DNA of 5,707 bases from an uncultured Sphingobium sp. (lineage in GTDB: Bacteria; Pseudomonadota; Alphaproteobacteria; Sphingomonadales; Sphingomonadaceae): assembly GCA_946479185.1 (NCBI GenBank), contig CAMLFF010000216.1, positions 1-5,707 of the forward strand, read 5' to 3'. A program made the translations under genes and the position numbers. Shown one piece after another: positions 1 through 5,163 of the stretch. The notes below the pieces were generated by a model, which saw only the letters and a program-made list of their open reading frames with translations, had not been told where the DNA came from and did no database searches. Each line of letters begins with the position of its first letter. Within the stretch, counting starts at the first letter, position 1.

Positions 1-669
1 CATGGGCCAGAGACGCTGACGGCCTATGAGCTGGGCTTCAAGAGCGATCTTTTCGAGCGGCTGCTGCGTCTGAACGTTTCGGCATTCTACAACAAATATA
101 ACGACATCTTGGTGAGCGTGGCGACGTGTCCGACGGTGCCAGCGACGCCCTGCGCCTTGCCGCTCAATGCGGGACAAGCCAATCTGAAGGGCTTTGAAGT
201 CGAGACGACATTGCGCCCGATGCGCGGCCTGATGATCGATGCCTCGCTCGGCTATCTCGATTTTGAGTATGAGTCGATTTCCCCGCTGGGCGCCAGTGCG
301 GGCATCACATTGGGCATGCAGGCGCCATTCGTGCAGGAGTGGCGCTGGAGCATCGGTGCGCAATATGAGTTTGATCTGGCTGGCGCTGGCACATTGACGC
401 CGCGGGTCGACATCAATTCGCAGAGCGATTACTTCAACACCGCCGTCAACCGACCGCCTTTCAACGTCGTGCCGGGTCGCACAGTGGTGAATGCGCGGCT
501 GACCTATCGCGACCCTTCCGAGGATTGGCAGGTCGCTCTGGAGGTCACCAACCTGACGGACCGCCTCTATTATGACGGCATTTTCGACAATCGTGGTTCG
601 ACACAGGCCATCCAAGCGCGCCCGGCTCGACCGCGCGAATGGGCTGTCACGCTAAAGCGGAGCTTCTGA
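1..669 (+). CDS. TonB-dependent outer-membrane receptor, C-terminal part (5' end outside window)
   Basis: Frame 1 is open from the first base to the TGA at 667-669 and gives the last 222 residues of a TonB-dependent receptor. These receptors are outer-membrane beta-barrels that import ligands such as siderophores, cobalamin or glycans, using energy from TonB-ExbBD. Typical barrel signatures are visible: YELGFKSDLF at residues 9-18, then the strand FYNKYNDI at 29-36, alternating aromatic/polar strands throughout, NLTD at 184-187 followed by a Tyr pair, and a terminal Phe (residue 222), the usual outer-membrane C-terminal signal. C43 and C51 flank a short Pro/Thr-rich segment and could form a disulphide in an extracellular loop; this is inference. 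The plug domain and TonB box lie outside the window, so the ligand cannot be named. Sphingomonads usually carry many such receptors. The family call is firm; the substrate is unknown. Confidence 0.93.
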   Translation, partial: HGPETLTAYELGFKSDLFERLLRLNVSAFYNKYNDILVSVATCPTVPATPCALPLNAGQANLKGFEVETTLRPMRGLMIDASLGYLDFEYESISPLGASAGITLGMQAPFVQEWRWSIGAQYEFDLAGAGTLTPRVDINSQSDYFNTAVNRPPFNVVPGRTVVNARLTYRDPSEDWQVALEVTNLTDRLYYDGIFDNRGSTQAIQARPARPREWAVTLKRSF

Positions 670-964
670 AATTTGGGGTAATGTGGGAGCCGCATTTTTA
701 CTGTGGTATTAAGCTCATGCCGAAACTTGGCGCTAGTCGGCTCAAGTCCCTGAGCCGATAGTGCCTCACAGCGGAGTTGGGCATGCCACTGACCTTCGTC
801 GCCGACCAAGAAACATCCTGCGTATACTGACTATGGTGGATGTCAGTTCTAGAGGGCGCAACCGCCACGGATGGCATGTCACGCGCGGCTGCTCGCCGAC
901 ATTTAGCCCAACGCTCCGGACACCAATCGGACAGCCCCATTTCGTTTAGCCATAAGAGTTCAGC
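670..964. other. Intergenic gap between convergent genes, no gene supported
   Basis: This 295-bp stretch separates the 3' ends of the receptor gene and the membrane-protein gene. Short open frames exist on both strands (for example 698-940 minus and 761-949 plus), but none has a convincing ribosome-binding site or recognisable protein character. Besides the hairpin at 733-761, it holds a T5 run at 695-699, a short inverted repeat ACTGAC/GTCAGT at 826-831 and 842-847 (with a further ACTGAC at 788-793), a direct repeat CGGACA at 917-922 and 928-933, and an isolated -10-like TATACT at 823-828 with no matching -35. It could hold a decayed gene or an unannotated small RNA, but nothing here proves either. 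Confidence 0.6.
733..761. repeat. Bulged hairpin, candidate terminator between convergent genes
   Basis: The arms TCGGCTCA (737-744) and TGAGCCGA (751-758) are perfect inverted repeats with a 6-nt loop. CTA (733-735) and TAG (759-761) extend the stem to 11 bp with G736 bulged. It lies about 65 nt past the receptor stop codon and could fold in transcripts of either strand. No T-run follows on either side, so it is not a canonical intrinsic terminator; it may block exonucleases at a 3' end or stop transcription weakly. Confidence 0.4.
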
Positions 965-1753
965 CTATCGCGCCGTAACCAACGGCCCTGTCGGCGGGGC
1001 TGGGAACTCGAGCGGGGCAGTCGCCGCGCCGGGGTAGCCTCGAACGGCGGCTTCATACATATCGACGCCGAGCGCACTGTAAGCGATGAGGCTCATTGCA
1101 ATCTGCGTGGTTGTTATTGCGCCGATGCCCCACCACCAGCCCGGGTGAACAGTCCCATGCCGACGGCGATCAGCCATGACACCGAAGACAGGCCAGATCA
1201 TCACTGCGGCAAACACCGCCCATCCGGCGTGCGGGATCATGAGCGGTAGGGGAAGCAGCCTTCCGAAAGCGGGGCCGGTGAGAACGGCCATTCCGCAATA
1301 AAGCAGTCGCCTATGCCAGGCGGTTTGACGCCGAAACATGATCGCGGCGGCGGTCAGCGCTCCAAAGCACAGCACGGAGAGTGCATTCATAACCAGAAAA
1401 TAGGCGGGTTCGAAGAAGAATGGGCTGGTGCCGCGACGCACCGTTGCGATGGTTGTGTAGATGCCGAGAACCATGATGGCCAGCGCCCATCCGCAACTGA
1501 GCCAGCCAAGCCTGCGATGCAGCGTCATCGATCCGCGCGTGACGAGGACATTCTGAGCAACATAAAGCGCGACCCAGCCAAAAAAGACCAGCGCGTGGGC
1601 ATGGACGACCGGTGGCGCGGCAAACGTGGACCGGCCCGTGGCCAACTGGAACGAGAAGCCGGCGAAGATGGTCAGCGCCATCGCGACGGCCATCTTTAGA
1701 AAGAAGCGGTCGTCCCGGCCATAAGTTGGACGTGGTGCAGCCTGCGTCGCCAT
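965..1753 (-). CDS. Polytopic inner-membrane protein of unknown function with paired HRRL motifs
   Basis: The predicted product has 262 residues and about seven hydrophobic segments, roughly at residues 20-38, 52-70, 83-103, 115-140, 149-168, 174-193 and 205-230, so it should span the inner membrane. I do not recognise a named family. Histidines sit at helix edges: H51 and H53 before segment 2, H79 in LHRRLGW before segment 3, and H147 in WHRRLLY before segment 5. The repeated HRRL context suggests an internal duplication. LHRRLG-type motifs also occur in some haem-binding or uncharacterised DUF membrane families, so haem or metal binding is possible but only inferred. The ATG at 1753 is preferred over an upstream start at 1807, because GGGGGA (1759-1764 on this strand) lies 5 nt before it and the extra 18 residues look unconserved. 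It is divergent from the GST-like gene and convergent with the receptor gene. Confidence 0.8.
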   Translation of the reverse strand: MATQAAPRPTYGRDDRFFLKMAVAMALTIFAGFSFQLATGRSTFAAPPVVHAHALVFFGWVALYVAQNVLVTRGSMTLHRRLGWLSCGWALAIMVLGIYTTIATVRRGTSPFFFEPAYFLVMNALSVLCFGALTAAAIMFRRQTAWHRRLLYCGMAVLTGPAFGRLLPLPLMIPHAGWAVFAAVMIWPVFGVMADRRRHGTVHPGWWWGIGAITTTQIAMSLIAYSALGVDMYEAAVRGYPGAATAPLEFPAPPTGPLVTAR

Positions 1754-1778
1754 ATTGATCCCCCAATCACCCCGATCC

Positions 1779-1807
1779 CAAATACACCAATAGGGCGTGG
1801 GCCTCAA
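1779..1807 (-). promoter_or_regulatory. Candidate sigma-70 promoter for the membrane-protein gene
   Basis: On the minus strand, TTGAGG (1807-1802) and TATTTG (1784-1779) are separated by exactly 17 nt. This would place the transcription start about 20 nt before the ATG at 1753. Matches to consensus are partial (4/6 and 3/6). The palindrome AACCGGTT (1806-1813) overlaps the -35 edge and could be an operator; this is inference only. Confidence 0.35.
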
Positions 1808-1835
1808 CCGGTTCGCCGCGTGGTCCAGGCGCGAT

Positions 1836-1864
1836 CTCGACGCACGCTCCGTTGCGGGTTAAGT
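1836..1864 (+). promoter_or_regulatory. Weak candidate promoter for the GST-like gene
   Basis: CTCGAC (1836-1841) resembles the alphaproteobacterial -35 CTTGAC. It is followed after 17 nt by TTAAGT (1859-1864), a poor -10. If used, transcription would start about 4 nt before the ATG at 1875, giving a nearly leaderless mRNA. That would fit the absence of a good Shine-Dalgarno sequence there. The -10 is weak, so this is tentative. Confidence 0.25.
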
Positions 1865-1874
1865 CATCCGAGCC

Positions 1875-2519
1875 ATGTTTTTGCACCCCATCCTCTACAG
1901 CTTCCGTCGCTGCCCCTACGCTATGCGTGCGCGTCTGGCTGTGGCTGTCAGTGGCATTGCCTGTCACCTCCGCGAGGTGAAGCTTTCAGCCAAACCGGAG
2001 GCCATGCTTGCTGCCTCCCCCAAGGGCACGGTTCCGGTGCTGGTAATGCCCGATGGTAAGATTGTGGATCAGAGTCTTAATATCATGCACTGGGCGTTGG
2101 GGCAGGGTGACCCTGAGACGTGGTTGAGGCGTGATGACCCAGCGCTGATCGCGCGCAATGATGGCCCCTTCAAACAGGATCTTGATCGGTACAAATATCC
2201 TGAGCGACATGAGAGCGATCCGCTGGCGCATCGGGCGTTAGGCTTGGCCTTTTTGCGCGATCTTGATGCGCGGGTGGCAAAGCAGGGCCAGCTCTGTGGC
2301 GCCGCGCGCGGGCTAGCTGATATGGCGATCATGCCCTTTGTGCGGCAATTTTCCGCGGTCGACGCGGTATGGTTCCAAGCGCAGTCGCTCCCGCACCTTA
2401 AGGTTTGGCTGACGGGGCATCTGACATCGCCCCTGTTCGAAACGAGCATGATGCGGTTCGCGCCGTGGCAGGAGGGCGATGTACCGGTCCTCTTCCCGCC
2501 AGAGAGCACGCCCGCCTGA
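1875..2519 (+). CDS. Glutathione S-transferase family protein with CPYA active-site motif
   Basis: The product is 214 residues, a normal GST length. The N-terminal thioredoxin-like domain (about 1-75) begins with a beta strand leading into RRCPYAMRAR (11-20); C13 sits where omega-like GSTs and glutaredoxin 2 have the catalytic cysteine. V53-P54 is the cis-Pro glutathione-binding element, and D65-Q66-S67 replaces the usual E/D-S pair that holds the gamma-glutamyl group. The rest is the all-helical domain, with LADMAI around 147-152 matching the conserved N-capping region. A cytosolic, Cys-type thiol transferase or glutathione-dependent reductase is the likely activity, more than classical conjugation; the substrate is unknown. 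The start codon has no strong Shine-Dalgarno sequence, but an N-terminus directly before the first strand fits the family. The gene stands alone, divergent from the membrane protein, and ends 9 bp before the converging stop of the Lon-domain gene. Confidence 0.9.
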   Translation: MFLHPILYSFRRCPYAMRARLAVAVSGIACHLREVKLSAKPEAMLAASPKGTVPVLVMPDGKIVDQSLNIMHWALGQGDPETWLRRDDPALIARNDGPFKQDLDRYKYPERHESDPLAHRALGLAFLRDLDARVAKQGQLCGAARGLADMAIMPFVRQFSAVDAVWFQAQSLPHLKVWLTGHLTSPLFETSMMRFAPWQEGDVPVLFPPESTPA

Positions 2520-2528
2520 CGCTCTTAA

Positions 2529-3143
2529 TCACTGCAGCCGTTTCGTCCCGCTCGCCTCGCCATGGCGCATGAACTGCATCAGTTGGATCGTGAGTTCGGA
2601 TCGCTCGGGCAAATCTTCCGCCTCCAGCAGCGCCTGCTTGGCGGCAACATCGAATGGAGCGATCTGCGCTATGGCGTTCACCAGCGTCTCATCATCGAGT
2701 GAGGATACCGCATCCCATTCCACTGCATAGCCCAGCATATCGGCGAAAAGATGCGCTTCTTCCTCCAGCGCCGCGCGCTCGCTTGAGGCGAGCACGGTTG
2801 GATCGCCGCCATCACTCTCGAACAGTTCTGCCTCTACCTGGCGAAAGGATGTGACGACATCCAACTCGCGCTGCACGCGGAAGCGGCGCTCGCCAGCGAG
2901 GATGATGTTGAAGCGCCCGTCATCGAGCGCCTCAATTTCGGAGATGCGGCCCATGCAACCCACCGAATAGAGCGGGGAGGGGTCACCCGGCCCGCTGGGC
3001 TGGATCATGCCGATGCGCTGATCGCGCGCCATCGCCTCGCTCACCATCGCCCGATAGCGCGGCTCAAAGATGTGCAGAGGCAAGTGCATGCGCGGAAAAA
3101 GCACCGCGCCGCCCAGCGGAAAGATGGAGATGCGCCGGCTCAT
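2529..3143 (-). CDS. Stand-alone Lon N-terminal (substrate-binding) domain protein
   Basis: The product has 204 residues and consists of the Lon substrate-binding domain only; there is no AAA+ ATPase and no Ser-Lys protease domain. The family signature is clear: FPLGGAVLFPRMHLPLHIFE (residues 8-27) followed by PRYR, then VGCMGRI (61-67), and GERRFRV (84-90) in the PUA-like beta fold. The helical part is about 120-195. Single-domain Lon-N proteins are common in proteobacteria; their role is not well established, but binding of unfolded protein or an adaptor role is the usual suggestion. The ATG at 3143 lies 7 nt after the cnoX stop and lacks a convincing ribosome-binding site, so translation is probably coupled to cnoX. 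Pairing with a thioredoxin-TPR co-chaperone supports a role in protein quality control (inference). It converges on the GST-like gene with only 9 bp between stop codons. Confidence 0.93.
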   Translation of the reverse strand: MSRRISIFPLGGAVLFPRMHLPLHIFEPRYRAMVSEAMARDQRIGMIQPSGPGDPSPLYSVGCMGRISEIEALDDGRFNIILAGERRFRVQRELDVVTSFRQVEAELFESDGGDPTVLASSERAALEEEAHLFADMLGYAVEWDAVSSLDDETLVNAIAQIAPFDVAAKQALLEAEDLPERSELTIQLMQFMRHGEASGTKRLQ

Positions 3144-3150
3144 GCGCGGA

Positions 3151-4062
3151 TCATGCGAACAGGATCTGGGACAAGCGACGGCGCTGGCTGGAAACCCAGG
3201 GATCTTCCAGCCCGACCACCTCGAAATATTGCAGCAATTGCGCCTTGGCTTTGCCGTCTTCCCATGCGCGGTCTCGCGCGACGCTGCTCAGCAGCGCATC
3301 GGCAGCCGAATCGCGATCGCCATTGGCCATATAGGCAGCCGCCAGCTCAAACAGCGCCTCATGATCGTCGGGATTGGCCTCCACGCGCGCCTTGAGTGGC
3401 GCCACATCGACGCCGGGCTTGGCGGTGCGGGCGAGTGCAATCGCTGCACGCCCGCGCTCGACTGCCGCATCCTTGGCAAGCTCGGGGGGCAGGTCAGCAA
3501 TAAAGGCATCCGCCTCATCGAGCATGCCGAGCGCGACCATTGCGCGCAGCTGGCCGCCAATCGCGTCTGCATTGTCCGGCACCATCTCGAGGATTTGCGA
3601 AAAGACGGATAGCGCCCGCTCATTTTCGCCTGCAGCCAGCACCTCTTCCGCCATGGCAAGCAGGGGTGCGATATCCTGAGCGATCTGCCCAGCCTCGCTC
3701 TCTATAGGGAGCTGTGCGAGAATCTGGTCGAGCATCTGGCGATACTGCCCCTCGGTGCGCGCCGATGTGAGGTCCGCGACCGGCTGGCCCTGAAACACGG
3801 CATAGACCGTCGGGATGGACTGCACGCGGAATTGGCTGGCGATGAACTTATTCTCATCGACATTGATTTTCACCAGCAGCACGCCGCGATCGGCATATTC
3901 CGCGGCGATCTTCTCAATGATCGGCGAGAGCTGCTTGCAGGGCCCGCACCATTCCGCCCAGAAGTCCACAAGCACCAGCTTGGATTGCGACGGGTCCACT
4001 ACATCGCGGCGAAAATCCGCAATCGCCTGCTTGTCCTTTTCGCTCATCCCGAGGGTGGCCAA
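3151..4062 (-). CDS. cnoX: CnoX/YbbN-type thioredoxin-TPR co-chaperone, TTG start
   Basis: The product has 303 residues, close to the usual length of CnoX (YbbN). Residues 15-118 form a thioredoxin domain with WCGPC at 38-42 and the cis-Pro in SIPT (P84). The rest is helical TPR-like repeats (about 133-165, 168-195, 232-263), ending in RRRLSQILFA, as in the family. CnoX proteins hold unfolding client proteins under oxidative stress and pass them to DnaK or GroEL; the TPR part binds the partner. E. coli CnoX lacks the full CXXC pair, whereas the intact CGPC here predicts real thiol-disulphide activity, as in other alphaproteobacterial members. The TTG start at 4062 is chosen because AGGAGA (4074-4069) lies 6 nt before it and the N-terminus then reads MATLGMSEKDK. 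A GTG at 4083 would place the Shine-Dalgarno sequence inside the gene, and the ATG at 4047 has none. It is first gene of a two-gene operon. Confidence 0.93.
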   Translation of the reverse strand: MATLGMSEKDKQAIADFRRDVVDPSQSKLVLVDFWAEWCGPCKQLSPIIEKIAAEYADRGVLLVKINVDENKFIASQFRVQSIPTVYAVFQGQPVADLTSARTEGQYRQMLDQILAQLPIESEAGQIAQDIAPLLAMAEEVLAAGENERALSVFSQILEMVPDNADAIGGQLRAMVALGMLDEADAFIADLPPELAKDAAVERGRAAIALARTAKPGVDVAPLKARVEANPDDHEALFELAAAYMANGDRDSAADALLSSVARDRAWEDGKAKAQLLQYFEVVGLEDPWVSSQRRRLSQILFA

Positions 4063-4068
4063 TGATCG

Positions 4069-4074
4069 TCTCCT
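4069..4074 (-). promoter_or_regulatory. Ribosome-binding site that fixes the cnoX TTG start
   Basis: AGGAGA on the minus strand sits 6 nt upstream of the TTG at 4062. It is the only good Shine-Dalgarno match near the candidate starts (GTG 4083, TTG 4062, ATG 4047), so it decides in favour of TTG. Confidence 0.75.
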
Positions 4075-4098
4075 GCTGTGCACCTGTATCGCGGCAAC

Positions 4099-4127
4099 AT
4101 ATGGGGCTTGGCGAGCGCGTTTCGCAA
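4099..4127 (-). promoter_or_regulatory. Candidate promoter for the cnoX operon
   Basis: On the minus strand TTGCGA (4127-4122) and CCATAT (4104-4099) are separated by 17 nt. The start would be near 4092, giving a leader of about 30 nt that contains the ribosome-binding site. Matches are moderate, but the position is right and no better pair is visible. Confidence 0.4.
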
Positions 4128-4141
4128 GGGTGAGCGGAATT

Positions 4142-4182
4142 CTTTGGGGGAGGGTGCAAAAGGGGCTTGTCGACCCCCAAAG
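4142..4182. repeat. 9-bp perfect inverted repeat between cnoX and tRNA-Gly
   Basis: CTTTGGGGG (4142-4150) and CCCCCAAAG (4174-4182) are exact reverse complements with a 23-nt spacer. The right arm falls in the spacer between the -35 and -10 of the candidate tRNA promoter, and the whole element lies upstream of the cnoX promoter. It could be a paired protein-binding site acting on both divergent units, or a chance G/C-run pairing. Confidence 0.5.
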
Positions 4183-4194
4183 GCGGTGCTAGTT
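4166..4194 (+). promoter_or_regulatory. Promoter of tRNA-Gly
   Basis: CTTGTC (4166-4171), 17 nt, then CTAGTT (4189-4194) matches the alphaproteobacterial housekeeping pattern CTTGAC-N17-CTATAT, with one mismatch in the first box and two in the second. The predicted start is near 4200, about 37 nt before the mature tRNA 5' end, a normal leader for RNase P processing. The stretch after the -10 (GCGCGC) is GC-rich, as in promoters of stable RNAs under stringent control. Confidence 0.55.
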
Positions 4195-4236
4195 GCGCGC
4201 CTCACCTGATCGGGACCAACATCCTGATCCGCCCGA

Positions 4237-4311
4237 GCGGGCGTAGCTCAGTGGTAGAGCACAACCTTGCCAAGGTTGGGGTCGAGGGTTCGAATCCCTT
4301 CGCCCGCTCCA
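4237..4311 (+). tRNA. tRNA-Gly, anticodon GCC
   Basis: The cloverleaf can be drawn completely by eye. The acceptor stem is GCGGGCG (4237-4243) with CGCCCGC (4301-4307), and U4308 is the discriminator. The D stem is GCTC/GAGC (4246-4249, 4257-4260). The anticodon stem is CAACC/GGTTG (4262-4266, 4274-4278) with loop TTGCCAA and anticodon GCC at 4269-4271. The T arm is GAGGG/CCCTT around TTCGAAT (4289-4295). The CCA end is encoded (4309-4311). The GCC anticodon reads GGC and GGU codons. It is a single-gene unit pointing away from cnoX. Confidence 0.98.
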
Positions 4312-4312
4312 G

Positions 4313-4339
4313 TTTTTCCTAAGCGTATCGATAGCTTAG
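4313..4339 (+). terminator. T5 tract and following inverted repeat after tRNA-Gly
   Basis: Five T residues (4313-4317) directly follow the encoded CCA, so the strong T-arm/acceptor hairpin plus U-run may itself end transcription. Next comes CTAAGC (4319-4324) and GCTTAG (4334-4339), a 6-bp inverted repeat around a 9-nt loop containing the palindrome TATCGATA. That hairpin has no T-run after it on either strand. A second pairing, AGCCCT (4338-4343) with AGGGCT (4360-4365), lies just beyond, close to the end of the flavoprotein gene, and could serve that gene's 3' end. Confidence 0.3.
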
Positions 4340-4382
4340 CCCTCCGGGGCACCCTGTTTAGGGCTGGAAAGCCGCGACCATT

Positions 4383-4988
4383 TTACCCCGGATAATTGGA
4401 TTTGTTGAGCAGGGCGGCCAGATGCGCGGCGTTGCTGGCCACCATCTCCGCCGTTTCTTTCACCTTTTTCGGCGTCGTCTTCAGGTCCTTGAAGTCGACC
4501 GAGCCCATCGCCTCGCCGACCCAATAGCAGGCTGCGGAGGCAGGGATCGTCCATCCAACGTCATTAAGCGCCTGAAACATCTGCGCCGAGCAAAAATGCG
4601 CGCCATCCTCATTGCCGACGATGGCCGCGACCGCGACCTTCCCATAGCTCGGCATCCGTCCGTCATCGTCTGTCTCGGAGAGGAAGGCGTCCATGCGTTC
4701 CAGCACGCGCTTGGTGACGCTGCTGATCTGGCCCATCCAGATTGGTCCGCCCAGAATGAGGATGTCATGCGCGAGGATTTTTTCGCGCAGTGCTGGCCAA
4801 TCATCGTCTTCGCCTTCGTCAGAGGTGACGCCGGGTTTGATGTTGAGCGCCGCGACACGCACTGTATCGCTCACCGAAACTTTATGTTCGCCAAACGCTG
4901 CGGCTAACAGTTTGATCATAGCGTCGGTCGAGGAGGCTTCGCTCGCGTCGCTTTTCAAAGTGCAGTTGAGCGGCAGGGCCTTGAGCAT
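4383..4988 (-). CDS. Flavodoxin-fold NAD(P)H-dependent oxidoreductase (FMN reductase-like)
   Basis: The product has 201 residues with a flavodoxin-like fold. LNCTLKSDASEASST (7-21) is the phosphate-binding loop for FMN after the first strand. Strand 3 and the following loop, ILILGGPIWMGQISS (76-90) leading into VTKRVLERMDAF, is the characteristic flavin-ring loop of this family. VGNEDGAHFC (124-133) is the next conserved loop. It should be a cytosolic FMN protein that reduces quinones, flavins or xenobiotics with NAD(P)H; the substrate cannot be read from sequence. No iron-sulfur motif is present. The ATG at 4988 follows AAAGGA (4999-4994) with a 5-nt gap. The gene is monocistronic, divergent from the small basic protein, with an inverted repeat immediately upstream that may be an operator. 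The segment at 53-63 (TSDEGEDDDW) is unusually acidic and probably a surface loop. Confidence 0.88.
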   Translation of the reverse strand: MLKALPLNCTLKSDASEASSTDAMIKLLAAAFGEHKVSVSDTVRVAALNIKPGVTSDEGEDDDWPALREKILAHDILILGGPIWMGQISSVTKRVLERMDAFLSETDDDGRMPSYGKVAVAAIVGNEDGAHFCSAQMFQALNDVGWTIPASAACYWVGEAMGSVDFKDLKTTPKKVKETAEMVASNAAHLAALLNKSNYPG

Positions 4989-5000
4989 GGTGATCCTTTC

Positions 5001-5034
5001 GATTGCGAACTGTTAAGGATGCAGTTCCGCAATC
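5001..5034. repeat. Inverted repeat upstream of the flavoprotein gene, candidate operator
   Basis: GATTGCGAACTG (5001-5012) pairs with CAGTTCCGCAATC (5022-5034) over 12 bp with a single extra C, around a 9-nt centre. It directly abuts the ribosome-binding site of the flavoprotein gene. As DNA it resembles the dyad operators of MarR/HxlR/TetR-type repressors that often control such oxidoreductases; as RNA it would form a leader hairpin. No regulator gene is present in the window, so the partner is unknown. Confidence 0.5.
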
Positions 5035-5163
5035 AGCCATTCGTTCCAGTCGCGCGCCGAGCCGAGCGGGATTTTCGACAGCATGTCTTAATGTGCGTTT
5101 CTCGTCCGGCACGATTACGACGCCTGGTCGTTCCTCACGCAGGATGAAGATGAGGAGAAGGTC

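Noticed and set aside
698..949. Short open frames on both strands in the convergent gap
   Set aside because: No ribosome-binding site, unremarkable composition and no family resemblance; kept only as an unexplained gap.
1311..1766. 151-codon open frame on the minus strand and a 128-codon frame on the plus strand inside the membrane-protein gene
   Set aside because: Both are out-of-frame shadows of a GC-rich coding region; their translations lack hydrophobic or domain pattern, while the 965-1753 frame gives clean membrane helices.
3070..3612. 180-codon plus-strand frame opposite cnoX and the Lon-domain gene
   Set aside because: It runs antisense to two well-recognised proteins, has no recognisable domain and no good ribosome-binding site.
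4237..4311. tRNA-Gly as an integration site of a mobile island
   Set aside because: No copy of the tRNA 3' end recurs in the window, and no integrase or phage-like gene follows.
4422..4907. 161-codon plus-strand frame opposite the flavoprotein gene
   Set aside because: Antisense to a clear flavodoxin-fold protein; the translation is rich in His/Arg with no family pattern, as expected for a shadow frame.
4989..5163. General-stress (EcfG type, GGAAC-N16/17-CGTT) promoter between the flavoprotein and the small basic gene
   Set aside because: GGAAC occurs on the minus strand, but no CGTT lies at the right distance, and no match is seen upstream of the small basic gene on the plus strand.
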